A DNA stretch of 64,000 nucleotides, taken from contig JBCAQO010000006.1 of the NCBI GenBank assembly GCA_039111635.1, forward strand, positions 2,480,001 through 2,544,000, written 5' to 3'. The notes beneath the pieces are model-generated. The model worked only from the letters and a program-made list of their open reading frames with translations, was not told where the DNA came from and made no database searches. The translations under genes and the position numbers were made by a program. Within the stretch, counting starts at the first letter, position 1, and every line of letters begins with the position of its first letter. The DNA comes from Heterobasidion occidentale. Lineage: Eukaryota; Basidiomycota; Agaricomycetes; Russulales; Bondarzewiaceae. This document shows, piece after piece, positions 47,768 to 60,305 of this stretch.

Positions 47768-48095
47768 GAGGGAGCGGACGGAGGAGGGAGGGAGAGGGAG
47801 GGCCCGATGGGTGGCGAGTGCCGACAGGGGCCGAAGGACAGGTAGGGCGGGCGCGAGCGAGACCGCGGGGCGGGTGTGGGACGCGGGCGGTGGCGGAGAG
47901 TGGCGTCGGTGTGGAGGGATCGATCTGGATCTGCGGGTGAACCACGAGGGTGGCGGATAAAATTGCGAGGATAAAGGCGGGCTGGGCCGGTCCTTGGCTT
48001 GGGGTGTTGTGTGTGTCGCGAGCAGCAGCAGCGTGCGAGGACGTAGCTCCTCCCTGCGTTCCATTTCTGTCTCCCTCGCCTTCTCGCCTTCCTTG

Positions 48096-50922
48096 ATGTC
48101 CTTCCCGTTGACGAGGCCCCCCTCGCCCTCCGCCCACCGCAATGGCGCACACTCGGATCTCGACCTCCTCGCGTCCGCACTACATAACGCCCTCCAGGGC
48201 ATCTCCACTCGCGCCCCGTCCCACGACTCCCATGACATGGCCCGCGAGAAAGACAGATTCCCCTCCCTCGACATCCAGGTCAACTCGGACCTCCTCGTCC
48301 TCAAGGGCACCGGCGTCGACGTCGCACCCACCCTCCTCTCCGGCAACCTCGTCCTCCACCTCGCAGAGGCCACCTCCATCAAGGAGATCACCCTCTCCTT
48401 CAGGGGCAAGGCCCGCCTTCCCCCCTCCGCCAGTGAACCGTGAGTCCCTCCCCGACCCGTCCCTCATCGCCACCGCTCACCCCCGACCCCCCCCCCAGCC
48501 TCATGCTCAACAGCTCCGCCATGACCTACCTCGTCTGCAACCACGAGTGGTCCTTCCTCGAGGGCGAGAAAAAACACGGCCACACCCTCAAGCCCGGCCG
48601 CCACCTCTTCCCCTTCCACCTCCAGATCGGCGGCTCCCTCCCCTCCTCCCTCGCCACCCCCGTCCTCGGTGGCGCGTCGCCTACAAGCTTCGCGCCCTCG
48701 CCACCCGCCCCGGCCTCGCCCCCAACCTCCAGGCCCAGATCCCCATCGCCCTCACCCGCGCCTTCGCCCCCGAGGCCCTCGAGTACCAGCAGACCCTCGA
48801 GATCGAGAACACATGGCCCGACAAGCTCATGTACTCCATCATGATCCCCCACAAGGCCTGGGCCGCAGGCGACACCCTCACCGCCGTCGTCAAGTTCGCC
48901 CCCCTCGCAAAGGGCGCCCGCGTCCTCTCCGTCCTCACCACCCTCAACGAGACCGTCAAGCTCTACGCCCGCGCAGGCTGGCAGGAGACCACCCGCCCCG
49001 CCCTCTCCGCCAAGCACGAGATCGTCGCCGGCAGGGCCGTCTGCGTCGACCACCACCAGCACCGCTACCGCACCTCCCTCATGCACCACACCGCTTACCC
49101 CTCCCCGCGCGCGACCCAGTCCGTCCCCACCACCCCGGCGCCATGACCCCCTTTGTCGCCTCGGGCAACACCAGCCCCGGACACATGAGCCCCCTCCCGC
49201 CGGGCCCCCACGGCTACTTCCCCGCCCTCACCGCCACCACCACGAGCACGAGCACCACGAGCAGCAGCTCCGACCTCCACCCGCTCCCCTCCGCCACCCC
49301 CGACTCCGCTGTCGCCGCCGCCGCCGCCGGCCCGTCCTCCGCCCCCGAGCGCCCCCGCGCGCGAGCCTCTCCGACGCCCTCGAGCCCTCCGACACGGACG
49401 TCGTCACCCGCATCGACGTCGCCGTCCCGCTCACCTGCACCCCGACGCACGCGCTCGAGCCCATCGTCGTCTCGCACCGCATCCGCTGGAGCATCCTCAT
49501 CGCCAACCTCGACGGCCACACCTCCGAACTCCGCTGCTCCCTCCCGCTGCACGTCCTCGACCCGCGCCTCCTCGACGACGCCCGCCTCGCCACCGCCGTC
49601 ACGCGCCGCCTCATGCTCGCCGAGGTCGGCGGCGTCACCGGCGACGGCAGCGACGCGGACACGCGCGCCGCGGGCGCAGGCGGCACAGATGGCTTTGGCC
49701 GCGAGGAGGACATGGAGCTCCCGAGCTACGCCGCGCACGTGCGTGACCGCGTCGCGAACATGTACCTCCCCGACGCGGGCGTCATGCGCGTCACGAACCC
49801 GTGGATCCACAACGGCATCAGCCCCGTCCAGCCGCCCGCCGGGCCCTCCTCGCACTCGCACTCGCCCCCGGGCACCCGCTCGCCCCCCTCCGCCCCGCGC
49901 TCCGGCGCACACACCCCCGCCCACGCGCACTCGCTCGCCCAGTCCCTCGCGCCGCACCACCACCCCCACCCCCGCCGCCGCCGCCCCCGGCACACGCGCA
50001 CTCCCTCGACGCGCACCCCCTCCTCCCCCTCGCAGCCGCCCACGCCGCCTCGTCCCACCTCCCCCCGAGCGGCGGCCGCTCGGGCACCGCGAACCTCGAA
50101 TACGTCAACTCGGAGCTCCTCCTCTCGCTCTCGCAGGACGCGCCGCCCGCGCTCGCCCGCGCGCGCGCCCACCGCACCGCCAGCGCGGCACAGAGCCCCG
50201 CGCACACGCGCTCGCCGCCGCACATGCTCACCGCGCTCCCGCTCACCGCGACGCCGCCCGACACCACCGCGCCGCCGAGCCGCGCCGCCTCGCGGCCGAG
50301 CTCGCGGCGCTCGAGCCGGCGCAACTCGCGCGCGTCGAGCCCCGACCCCCACTCACACTCACACCCCCACTCGCACTCGCACTCGCACTCGCACGCGAGC
50401 GCGCACCCGAACGGCGTGCACCAGCACCCGCTGCAGCAGACGGCGCACGCGAGCGGGGGCGCGCACCCGCCGGGGAGCGCGGGGGACACGTACGTGCACG
50501 CGCACGGGTCCGCGAGCCGCGGCGCGCATGGGCTTTTCCATATCTCGATGAAGCCGTTTACGAGCCTCGCGAGCATGTCGCCGTTCCCGCGCGCGCATTC
50601 GCATTCGAGCCTGCAGGCGCTGCCGGCGCTGCAGCGCGAGGAGGCGGAGATGCGGGAGCGGGAGCGGAGGGAGAGGGAGAGGGAGAGGGAGGAGGCGGAG
50701 GTGGAGAGGGAGAGGGAGCGCGAGAGGGAGAGGGAGAGGGAGGAGGGGAGCACGGCGCCGGCGCTGTTGCATCGCGCGTTTACGGAGGTGCCGGATTATG
50801 GGATCGCGGCGCGTGGGTTTTTGGGCGGGGTGCCGCCGCTGACGAGCATGCGGGGCTTGCCGAGCTACGAGGAGGCGGAGATGCAGCGGGAGCGCGCGCG
50901 AGCGTCGGTGCGGGCGGTGTGA
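48096..50922 (+). CDS. Alpha-arrestin (arrestin-related trafficking adaptor) with long low-complexity tail
   Basis: Arrestin-related adaptors recruit Rsp5-type ubiquitin ligases to membrane transporters for endocytosis. From ATG 48096 (MSFPLTRPPSPSAHRNGA) the arrestin N-domain follows (SLDIQVNSDLLVLKGTGVDV, LVLHLAEATSIKEITLSF, HTLKPGRHLFPFHLQIGGSL). Then come YKLRALATRPGL, the C-domain (IENTWPDKLMYSIMIPHKAW, GDTLTAVVKFAPL) and, later, VVTRIDVAVPLTC and RIRWSILIANLDGHTSELRC. Two LPSY motifs (LPSYAAHV, LPSYEEAEM) could bind WW domains. The tail holds a His/Ser repeat (SHSHPHSHSHSHSHASAH) and a long charged Arg/Glu helix. One GT-AG intron lies at 48440-48498. At least four frame changes (near 48672, 49137, 49360 and 49975) must be corrected. 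The last exon frame ends at TGA 50920-50922. Confidence 0.85.
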
Positions 50923-52560
50923 GCGCCGCGCCGGAGGCGGGGGCGGAGGGTGAGGGGCTGTAAGGACGCGTGGGTCCTGCTCTTTGTCTGTTTGTCTGTT
51001 TGTTTGTTTGTTTTCCTTCGCCTCTCTCTCTCGTTGTCCATCACAAAATGTATCCCGCACTCACGCTCGACCTCCATTGCCCCGCCTCGCCTCATCGCCT
51101 CATCACGCCCCGACGTCACGTCCCGCCCCGCGCCCTATGTTTTTTTTCACTGTTCTTCCTTTCTCTGTTCTTTCTACATATTCTCTCATCCTCTCGTCCT
51201 TCTGACCCGCAGCAGCCAGTATATATATCAATATCCCGCCCGAGCCTCCGCTCCGCTCTTTCACTCCGAGCTCGCTCTTCCGTTCGTTCGTTCGCCCGTG
51301 CATAATGTCCGTCTGTCTGTCTGTCCCTGCGCCGCCTCGTCTCGAGCGCGCATCTACCCCCATACGTACATATATATCGCCGCCTATCCCAATGCGGTCT
51401 CCACACGCGCCCCCCTCCCACCTCCCCACTCTCTGTTTTACTTACCGTTGCGCTACATACGCCGCCCGCCCGCCCGCCTGCCCGCCTCACGCCCCTCGAT
51501 CATGACCACGACATAGAATTTTTCCAGCTCCAGTTGCCTGTCTTCTCTCCCTCTTTTCGTTTCGTTTCGTTTCGTTTCTCTTCTTTCGTCTTCTTTCTTC
51601 TTTGACTTTGTTTGATTCCTTTGATTGTCGTTCCTGCCCCGGCGGTCGCTCAGAGACGTTCACGATATATATAGATCTCTCTTCTCTCTCGCATATATAT
51701 GCATTCACCCTTGGTTTGGCATGCTTGCACGTTGAGTGAACGGACGGAACGGTCCGAACGCGAACGCGAGTGCTGACTGACGTCCGGGGGCACTGCATGC
51801 GCGCGCGCGCACGAAGGAGCGCGAAAGCCGCTCGCGGCGAGATATAGAAGCGCGGTCGGCGCGCGCGCTCTGAAAGGGGGAGAGAAGGGACAGGGCGCGG
51901 CGAGCGTCGGCGCACGCCGATGCGGGGATGCTGTGAGCCGCCCGGGGGAGAGTGAATCTCAAAGAGGCAGAAGAGAAAGGTCGACAGCGACCTGTGGCCG
52001 CTTTGTGCACCCACCGAGACCTGCGGTGCACTGTGCACGGTGCGTTCTGTCCCGTTTATCGGCTGTCAAAGCAGCTGCAGAACGGCGAACGCGACACGTA
52101 TCTCCGATCGTTGAGCGCTCTCTGTACGATCACGCGCGCCTCCACTTCTGTGTGCAGCCTCAAAAGAGGCTCGTTGACGCTTCTGTCCGAGGGAGATCGC
52201 CTAAAGGTACTTACCGTCGATCGTATTGATCGCCTTCAGCGTTTGCGAAATGGTGGCACATGGAGTGAACTTGAATGCAGACCGTTGTTGGCACGTGCCT
52301 TGTTAACCGCGGAGTTTGATTCTGGTTAGTTCCTTTCTGGCAGGAGCAACGGTCTACTACTCGGTCCACAATACGCGCACTCTTGCGAATTGCAGCGTGT
52401 GGCACTAATCTCTCGTACTTGTACGGCTCCCTGTAAGTGCCCATCAAGATTCACCCTTCAATTTCTGACTCTTTGACCATGCCAGCCTCCGGATAAAATA
52501 GCCAGTTCACTGGCAACGTTTCGCAACGGAAACACTCTCCCCAGATCAGAGTGGATGCGA
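50923..52560. other. Gene-free region with simple repeats
   Basis: About 1.6 kb. It begins with a pyrimidine-rich, likely 3' untranslated stretch containing GTTT/GTCT repeats (about 50985-51015), and has a (TTTCG)n run near 51556-51578. No gene is supported, although the unseen start of the FunK1 kinase could lie near its right end. Confidence 0.45.
51556..51578 (+). repeat. (TTTCG)n repeat
   Basis: Four to five tandem TTTCG units in the 3' flank of the arrestin gene. Confidence 0.7.
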
Positions 52561-54204
52561 CCTTTCAGCTTTAAAGCTTACAGCCAGACGAATCCGGCTT
52601 TCAAAGCAGCAACTGGACGAACGCGCCATCAAGCTGGCCCGGCTCCCGGGTCAAGATGAGCACAAAGCGAAAGCACAGCACTTGTCGGACGAAACATCTC
52701 GCGAGTTTCGTACGGAGGATCAAAATGACCCTGAAGGCAAGCGCGGGCGTTGTTTTGTCGCGTCCTGCCCTCGGTGGCGGAGTAGAAGCCCAACCGGGAG
52801 AACCACCTACGGCACAAAGGAGCTTGATTATCTCAGGAACAGCTGGCGGTACATCGAGGTCGGGCTACAGAAGGAGGGAGACACGTATGCGCACCTTGAA
52901 AAGTCAAACGTGACCGGGATTCCTAGGCTGGTATGTGCTGAAGATGTCAGGGACTACGAGACCCGCACACACGAGGTTTTCGGTGCAAAATGGTGCTGTG
53001 AGGTATCTCAGCCTCCGAGGCGCCACAGGCTTCACCAACTTGTACTCAGCGATATCAGACGGCCCTTGAGCCAGCTCACGTTATCAGAGCAGCTTTGCAG
53101 TGTCCTCCTCGACGCGATTATCAGTAAGCCGAACGTATTTCTGGCTCTCTATATGGCGCTCAATTGTGTTCGTTTATGCAGCGCATGCGCAGGCAACGGC
53201 AGCGAAGGTGCGACATCAAGATATCAACGCCGCTAACATCCTGATATCGGACAAAGGAAAGGGTCGTCTGGTAGACTGGGATCTGTCATGCAGACTGCCT
53301 GACAATCATCCCACTTCTGACCATCTGACCTCGTCTGAAAATCCAGACACCCCGATGATCCAGACATCCCTGTTGACCCACACAGCTCTGACGACGACCT
53401 GAACAGCTCTGAAGATCTGACCTTTGATAATTCAAGCACTCGTAACGACCAGAAAGAGCCAAAAAAGTGGAGGACGGTACGCTCACCGCCCCACTGATTT
53501 ACCAAAATCAACACTGATATGTGCGCTTCCAGGGAACTTGGCAATTCATGTCGGCTGCCCGTCTGCTCGAACCTAACACAATGCGACATGATCATCGTGA
53601 TGAATTGGAATCCTTTCTCCACGTCTTACTATACCACACCATCCGCTATCAGACCAGCCACGTCTCAAGCAACGCGGACCTACGTCGCACATTTTCTTCG
53701 CATTTCCATGACAAGTACATGGATGATGATGGTCGAATATGCGGAGGAGAGGGGAAGCAGAGCTTCTTCCAGCCTTTTTCTCCCTTTGCCTTCTCTGAAC
53801 CAAACCTTGAAATCTTCCTCAGTGTCCCGCACGTCAATCTCATCGAGACACTTCGAATGTTGTTCATCTCCATCTACAGTGATGCGAGGCTTCTAAAACG
53901 TGCGAATGTGGCAAAAACTCGGGATGAGGCTTGTAGATCTCGAGACTTCGGACCAATTCATAGAAGTTCAAGGACCACCTCAAGATGAATGGTTGGAAGG
54001 AATGATGCTAGCGACGAGCTCAGCGACTCTGATATGTTTCTCACAGATGCGACTGGTCTGGTGAAGATGACTCGGCATGAGACTTTGTCGAAACGGAAGG
54101 CTGATGGGGCTAATCTTGACAATGTCTCAGGAGCGAGTAAGCGATCTCGAATGGATTCCACACCAGCATCGCTCCCTCCTGCAGTTGAATCTGAATGTAG
54201 GTGA
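52560..54204 (+). CDS. FunK1-type fungal protein kinase-like protein
   Basis: FunK1 kinases are a family expanded in multicellular fungi, of unknown substrate. Visible in order: GRCFVASCP, the HRLHQLVLSDIRRPLSQL helix, DAIITHAQATAAKV, the catalytic loop VRHQDINAANILI, the DFG-equivalent RLVDWDLS, then after an intron GTWQFMSAARLLEPN and RDELESFLHVLLYHTIRY, which are FunK1 hallmarks. The C-terminus has TLSKRKADGAN and GASKRSRMD, a likely nuclear signal. The catalytic Asp and Asn are kept, but the usual HRD Arg is Gln. Frame corrections are needed at the C-run 53350-53353, near 53905, and at 54001-54002. The start was not identified; the frame is open from about 52560 and may lack upstream exons. 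Confidence 0.82.
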
Positions 54205-55027
54205 TCGAAGTTGTTCTTTGTAGATTATATCACTCTAGGTTTGTTTCCTTCGATACACCACCTTCTATCATCGTCCACTACACTATGCTACCCTCTTCTT
54301 GCTTCATGTGTTTCAAATTATTCATGCTCGGTCATCCCAATAGCAATGCTCACTTGTATAGGCTTTCGTCGGCACTCTGCCTCCACACTTTATGGCTATT
54401 GTCAACTCGTGTGATGTATCGATACGATTTTGATGTACCATGCTTTTCTATTCGTATATGTAGGCACGTCAGTATCTCGACAACGATATTGAAGGAGTGT
54501 CAGGACTCGGAAATGCAAGCATGCGTACATTGAACTAGGTTGATAACAGAAAGGTAGGAGTGAAGCGGAGCATAAGCGACTGAATAATGAAACTGAATGC
54601 AGCAGACTGGCGCTCGACGTGGAGAAGGAGAAGGCGCAAGAAAGGGATTACCTGAAACCAAGCGATTGGTCGTCCATAATGCCAACTGTCCAGCGGCATG
54701 ACGCTTCTGTTGTGCTGGTGATCAGTGAATTTCGATTATAGATTGATTCAAAAAATCCTTTGAGTAAGTGTCCATTAAATATTCCCTCATATGAATATCA
54801 GCGTCCGCACAGAACTCTTCACGATGGTGAACCGTCCGGTCGTTCTTGAAGCTTGAAGCTTGAAGCTTGAAGAGGAGTTCAGATGGCCGATGTCAGAACG
54901 CGACCAGACAATTAAAAACACGTGTTGCTCACGTGTGAGGTAATAGAAATCGATTGCCTGAAACAGCCACCAGCGGTCGCTCATCTGCCCATTATATCTC
55001 TAGAGTCCACCTCGATCATCCTCAATC
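54205..55027. other. Gene-free region
   Basis: About 820 bp between FunK1 and Atg3. It contains a (GAAGCTT)n repeat at 54845-54872. No gene is supported. Confidence 0.5.
54845..54872 (+). repeat. (CTTGAAG)n / GAAGCTT repeat
   Basis: Four tandem 7-bp units. A shorter two-unit copy occurs near 19470-19487. Confidence 0.75.
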
Positions 55028-56501
55028 ATGCATGCCATACAGGTACATATTCCTTCTCGTCAACGTCCTCGCTTATCTGAATTATGGCGGAATATAGCAA
55101 CAATACTGGGCCGTTCGCGATTATCTCAGTCCAGTATGCTTCATGCGATCGTTAGTCTATCTGTAACTTTAACGCCGGGCGATCAAACAGGTTCTGAAAG
55201 AGAGCAAGTTCAAGGAGCATGGGCGGATAACTCCTGGTGCGTACTTGTTTCTACGCACGTACTAACCTGGTTCTCACCTGCAGCCACAAATTCGTAGAAG
55301 AGTTCGTCGCCGCTGGTGACTTCCTGACATATAAATTCCCCGTTTGGACATGGTGAGCACCGCTCCGTCGCCTGTCTTTCCGATTGCTACTGAATATACT
55401 CATTCAAAGGGAGAAGGGCGACGCTTCCAAGGCGCGCGAATTCCTCCCTACCGACAAGCAATACCTGGTCACGCGCGGCGTTCCTTGCCTTCGCCGTGCG
55501 ACTTCCTTAGCCTACACCGACGCCGACGAGGATGCCGAACGTCTCCTTTCATTCGGAGACAGCTCCGCCACTGGCAATGAGGCTGATGAATGGGTCGAAA
55601 CACATGCAGGCCGTCAAGCCGACCACGACAACGCTAACAACCCAGGTTCTATCGATGATATCCCTGACTTGGATGGCCCTGGTCATGATGGTGCCGATGG
55701 AATTTCCAGCGCTGTAGGCGCGATGTCATTGTCCGGATCTGCTGCAGCGACTCCAGATATGGACGATATTCCAGACATGGAGGAGGAGCTCGAGGAGGGC
55801 GACGATGAGGCGACTGCGGCACCAACAACTACGGATAAGGTGATCCAATCTAGGTCGGTATCGATGGTATATTTTTTTATATTACAGTCATCTCGGTGTT
55901 AACCTCTAATCATCGGGATTTAGTGAGGTCGAGGTTGCAAAGGGCAATCTCTTGCAAGTGCGCACATACGACGTCATGATCACCTACGACAAGTACTATC
56001 AGACTCCTCGAGTTTGGCTTTTAGGTTACGACGAGGTGAGTGTGCTGCTTGATGTCCCGAGTTCTATAGATATGGTTATCGATGCTGATAATCTGCAGAA
56101 CCGCACACCTCTGACACCGCCTCAAATATTCCAAGATATATCAGCAGATCACGCCTTCAAGACTGTCACTATCGAGGCTTTCCCACATTCCTCCTCTCTC
56201 CAAGCCGCTTCCGTACACCCGTGTAAACACGCCAGTGTTATGAAGAAGGTGATCGAGCGGATGAATGCAGGAGTTGTTGAGGAACAGAAGGCACAGCGCA
56301 AAGGGGGTGGATCGAAGGACGCCAAGAAAAAGTGGCCGTTCCGCAAGAGCAGCGGGACTGGAAAGGATGACAAGGCGCCCTCTACGCTGGAGGAAGATGA
56401 CGTCGAGGGGATGCGAGTCGACTTTTATCTTGTTCGTCTTCCTCAAGTTTATCGCGTCTATCGTGCCGACAATTGAGGTCGACTCGACCACAGCGTTCTG
56501 A
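55028..56501 (+). CDS. ATG3: Autophagy E2-like enzyme Atg3
   Basis: The E2-like enzyme that conjugates Atg8 to phosphatidylethanolamine for autophagosome formation. Spliced exons give [77 protein letters not shown] and [10 protein letters not shown], then an acidic flexible region ([15 protein letters not shown]) that in orthologues binds Atg7/Atg8. The catalytic domain follows: [28 protein letters not shown], and the active-site motif [18 protein letters not shown] with the HPC Cys. The C-terminus reads [21 protein letters not shown] one-base excess near 56430-56440 interrupts VDFYLV(V)FLKF; removing it gives the conserved end. Confidence 0.95.
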
Positions 56502-56805
56502 ATGTTCAGGGTGGTTCTTATAGATCACGGAGGACAAGAATCAACGAAGAGGAAGAAATGGAATTGGTATACCCGAATACTATCTGTGCTCGTTTTGTGG
56601 CTGCTCGTACTGTACTATGTTCTCCTCGCAGAAACTGTATGTTATAGAACTCGACTGATCTACTATTGAACGACTCTGTGCACCCGATGGCCGTCCCTTA
56701 AAGCTTCAAGATCTATGACTAAAAGCCCATAGGCAAACCTCAACACGTGATCAATGTATGGCACTCGAGCGTCGGACGACTCACGGAGACAACCTTGGGT
56801 CCACA
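56502..56805. other. Intergenic region
   Basis: About 300 bp between Atg3 and the chloride channel; likely terminator of the first and promoter of the second. Confidence 0.45.
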
Positions 56806-59800
56806 ATGCCAGTCGATACAACCGGGCTCACAGACGATGAGCTGACTCAAATAAGGTAAGTCTCCAAGTGATTCTCGGCGCATACGACGTGTCTCACACT
56901 GCACAAGGCGATATGAGGACTTCACGACGATCGGTACGTGCTAAACTACTCTGATGTGTTCTGTATAGTCAGATCATCTGGATCGTAGATTGGATAGAGG
57001 ACTCTATCATAGAGAGGAATAGGAGACTTAGACAGGCAAAAAATTTACAGACGTCTACCAGGGGACCTAATGGCGAAGTTACGCTCCGTTGGCTATGGTT
57101 TCAAGCGCGGAAGGTCTTGACGGCCTCACAGTCGTGGATCGTGGTGAGCCTCGTTGGTAGGTACACCCAAATTATCAGTATCAAGCCTTGCTCACCATGT
57201 GCTACGTGTCCCAGGCGCAGGAATCGGCTTCAATGCGGCAATTATATCCATAGTTACGGAGTGGTTGTCCGATATGAAGATGGGATACTGTTCGGATGGG
57301 TGGTGGTTGAATCAGCAGTTCTGTTGCTGGGAGATGGAAGGAAATGATGACAGTCCGTGCGACTCATGGCACAACTGGAGTAATGTTACCCTTGCGAGGT
57401 GGTTGATATATGTTACGTTCGCGGTACGCCCAATACTTGGAATGATCCTGCTGCCGAATCTAGCTGAAAGCATTGGCAGGCTATTTTTGCCTTCGTTGCA
57501 GCCCATCTCGTCAAGTCTCTAGCTAAATATGCTGCGGGTTCTGGAATATCCGAGATCAAATGTATTCTAGCCGGCTTCATCATGCAAGGATTTCTAGGGT
57601 TCTCAACATTCGTCATCAAGAGCTTGACTTTGGTGAGGCTACACCGACTTCGTGACTCACTCATCCTTACCTTTTTCATGCACAGCCTCTTGTCATAGCG
57701 TCAGGGTTATCCGTAGGTAAAGAGGGCCCGTCAGTACATTTAGCATGTACCATCGCGTACATAATAGCTAGTCTGTTCAGTAATTTCTCTCGTAGCCAAG
57801 GTACGCATTCATACTTTATGCAGGCCCCATCGAGTCTACAGGTCGCGCTACTCTCGATATCTAGGTAAGATGAGGGACATTTTGACAGCTGCGAGCGCTG
57901 CTGGTGTTGCAGTTGCTTTCGGTTCTCCCATCGGGGGCGTACTTTTCTCTATCGAGGTAAATTCACACCTTCTAAAAACTGAATCGCGAACTGTATTGAC
58001 GCGTCGAAGGAAATGAGTCCGACATTCTCTATCAAAACAATGTGGAGGAGTTTCTTATGTGCCTTGGTTGCTACGATCACCTTGTCGGTTTGTCAACTAT
58101 TCATTCTTCCTTCACGGATATCGTTAGCGAGACTTTTGCAACAACAGGCGATGAATCCATTCAGGACCGGGAAGCTAGTCTTATTCCAGGTCACATATGA
58201 TCGAGATTGGCATTTCTTCGAAATCATCTTCTTTGTCGTCCTTGGGATCTTTGGTGTAAGTCCACATTGTTTTGAACATGCTGTTGGTGTACATGAACTC
58301 TCTTCAGGGCTTATATGGCGCGTTCGTGATCAAATTCAATATGCAAGTCCAATCATTCCGCCGAAAACATCTAGCAAACCATGCTGTAGCCGAAGCTGTA
58401 ACATTGGCCGCGATTACTGCTATGATCGGATACTTCAACCGCTTTTTACGAATCGATATGACTGAAAGCCTGGAAATTCTGTTCCGTGAATGCGACAACG
58501 GCGGCGACTATGAGAGTTTATGCCAGTGAGTAGATGTCTTCTGACCTGAAATTCTCAGCTTCATTTCCGTCTACAGAACGTCCGCGCAATGGCGCATGGT
58601 AAACTCCTTATTTCTGGCCACTGTGATTCGCATAGGTCTTGTCATCGTCTCATACGGATGCAAGGTGCCAGCTGGGATTTTCGTACCCTCTATGGCTATT
58701 GGGGCCAGTTTTGGTCGCATGATTGGAATCATGGTGAAGGCTCTGTCCTTGTAAGTTTCCGCCAAGATCTGTCACCGCATAGCTACTAACGACGGGAAAT
58801 GATAATAACATAGTGCGTATCCAAACTCTGGGATATTCTCAGTCTGCCACGCAGATATCCCATGCATTACACCTGGGACGTACGCTTTCCTGGGTGCTGC
58901 AGCTGCTCTGAGGCAAGTCTTTTAGAAATTCAACCTCTTCATGCTCCTTATAGGACGCGCGCGTAGTGGAATCATGAGGATAACAGTGACTGTTGTTGTC
59001 ATTATGTTCGAATTGACAGGGGCTCTAACGTACATTCTACCGACGATGGTAATGGCATCTACGAATCTTTCTGTGGCCTTGACTTATCGTTCATTTTAGA
59101 TTGTCCTTTTGGTGACAAAAGCAGTTGGCGATTTGCTAGGAGTGACTGGTATTGCAGACGAAGCCATTCGCTTCAATGGTTATCCATTTTTGGAGAAAGA
59201 TGATCATGTATATGATGTTCCAGGTATTGAGCGCTCTATATTTTTTTGTCTATGCTCACATGTCTTGTTTAGTTTCAACCGTGATGCGACGGGATCTGCA
59301 CACGTTGCGTGTATCTGGTATGACGCTCCGCGATGTCGGTAAGTACATCATAACTCTTGAGCACGCTCTTCAATTCATCTTTGAAGAGGCGCAATTGGCG
59401 TCAATAAGCGTCAAGGGATTTCCCGTCATCTCGGATGATGCAAACCGGACCCTTATGGGATATGTGGGACGAACTGAGCTACGATATGTCATAGGCATGT
59501 AACGGAACATCAATCCGCGAACTTTTATCTAAGTACTTGAATTTCAGATAAAGCAAGACGAATACAAGAGTTATCAGCAGAAACACTTTGTTTTTTTGCT
59601 CCTGACACCTCAACACAGGATGATAACAGCTGGTCCGCTATCGGGACCGATGACGACGTTTCGATGGATGTTTTGCATGCTCAGCATCATCAGATGGTTT
59701 GAAGCTCTGGCCTTGGGTCAACAGGGTAAGATGTCTCCGGTCATAAGGGAACCTTGGCCTTTTGCTGATATCCGATGCCTTGAAAGACGCCGGTGACAGT

Positions 59801-60115
59801 CGCATCACCCCTTCCTCTGGAGATCGTGATGCAACTGTTCAAGCGCATGGGGTAGGAGATTGCTTAACATTCATCTCCGTGCGTGCTGATCTTTCTCATA
59901 GGCCTCGTGTCATTCTTGTGGAAGACTATGGCTCACTCGTTGGACTCGTAACGGTCAAGGATGTGTTGCGACTGAAGCCCAGTGAGTGGCTTCATAGTCC
60001 TAGCATGTCTTGGAGTGCCCGCGATGGGTTTGGTGGGGTCTTGGAAGAGGTGTGGGCGTATTTTTCGAACATGCGAAATTTCATTGCCTCTCGGTATCGC
60101 TTCTTCCGCCGGTGA
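56806..60115 (+). CDS. CLC-family voltage-gated chloride channel/exchanger
   Basis: A multi-pass membrane protein with cytosolic CBS domains, comparable to yeast Gef1 in Golgi/endosomal anion transport. It starts [20 protein letters not shown] and continues through many small exons. Signature motifs: [33 protein letters not shown] (with the gating Glu of GKEGP), [59 protein letters not shown]. The first CBS domain is at [13 protein letters not shown] ... [19 protein letters not shown]; the second at [13 protein letters not shown] / [20 protein letters not shown]. One T appears missing in the run at 59698-59700 (HHQMV(L)KLWPWVN). The first Met is chosen because it leads straight into the conserved [14 protein letters not shown]; a longer N-terminus is possible. 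Confidence 0.93.
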
Positions 60116-60305
60116 TATCTTGAATGCATTGCTCAGGCCAGAAGCACTATTTATAACACAGATCGTCATTACTTAGATTGTGCTGCGATTAATGAGCTAA
60201 TGTATATTGACCCGGAGTCCACTTCGTGGATCCTGGCAGATGCAGGGTGCTCGGATAGCGATGAAACACAAGCACGATCTACAAGGTTGATGTAGGATGA
60301 AGAAA

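Larger units (their letters stand above)
43268..48095. other. 4.8 kb GC-rich stretch with no supportable gene
   Basis: Many open frames overlap on both strands because of high GC, but none shows a domain, splice-consistent structure or family match. Simple repeats punctuate it: GACAAA units at about 45600-45628, a CATCGAA/CATCAAG run at about 46855-46918 and AGAAC units at about 47010-47041. It could be a long regulatory region or leader of the arrestin gene at 48096, a noncoding transcript, or a decayed gene. Confidence 0.5.

Noticed and set aside
48142..50963. Very long alternative + frames over the arrestin gene (Arg/Pro-rich)
   Set aside because: They are out-of-frame shadows of the arrestin; only the frames with arrestin-fold motifs were kept.
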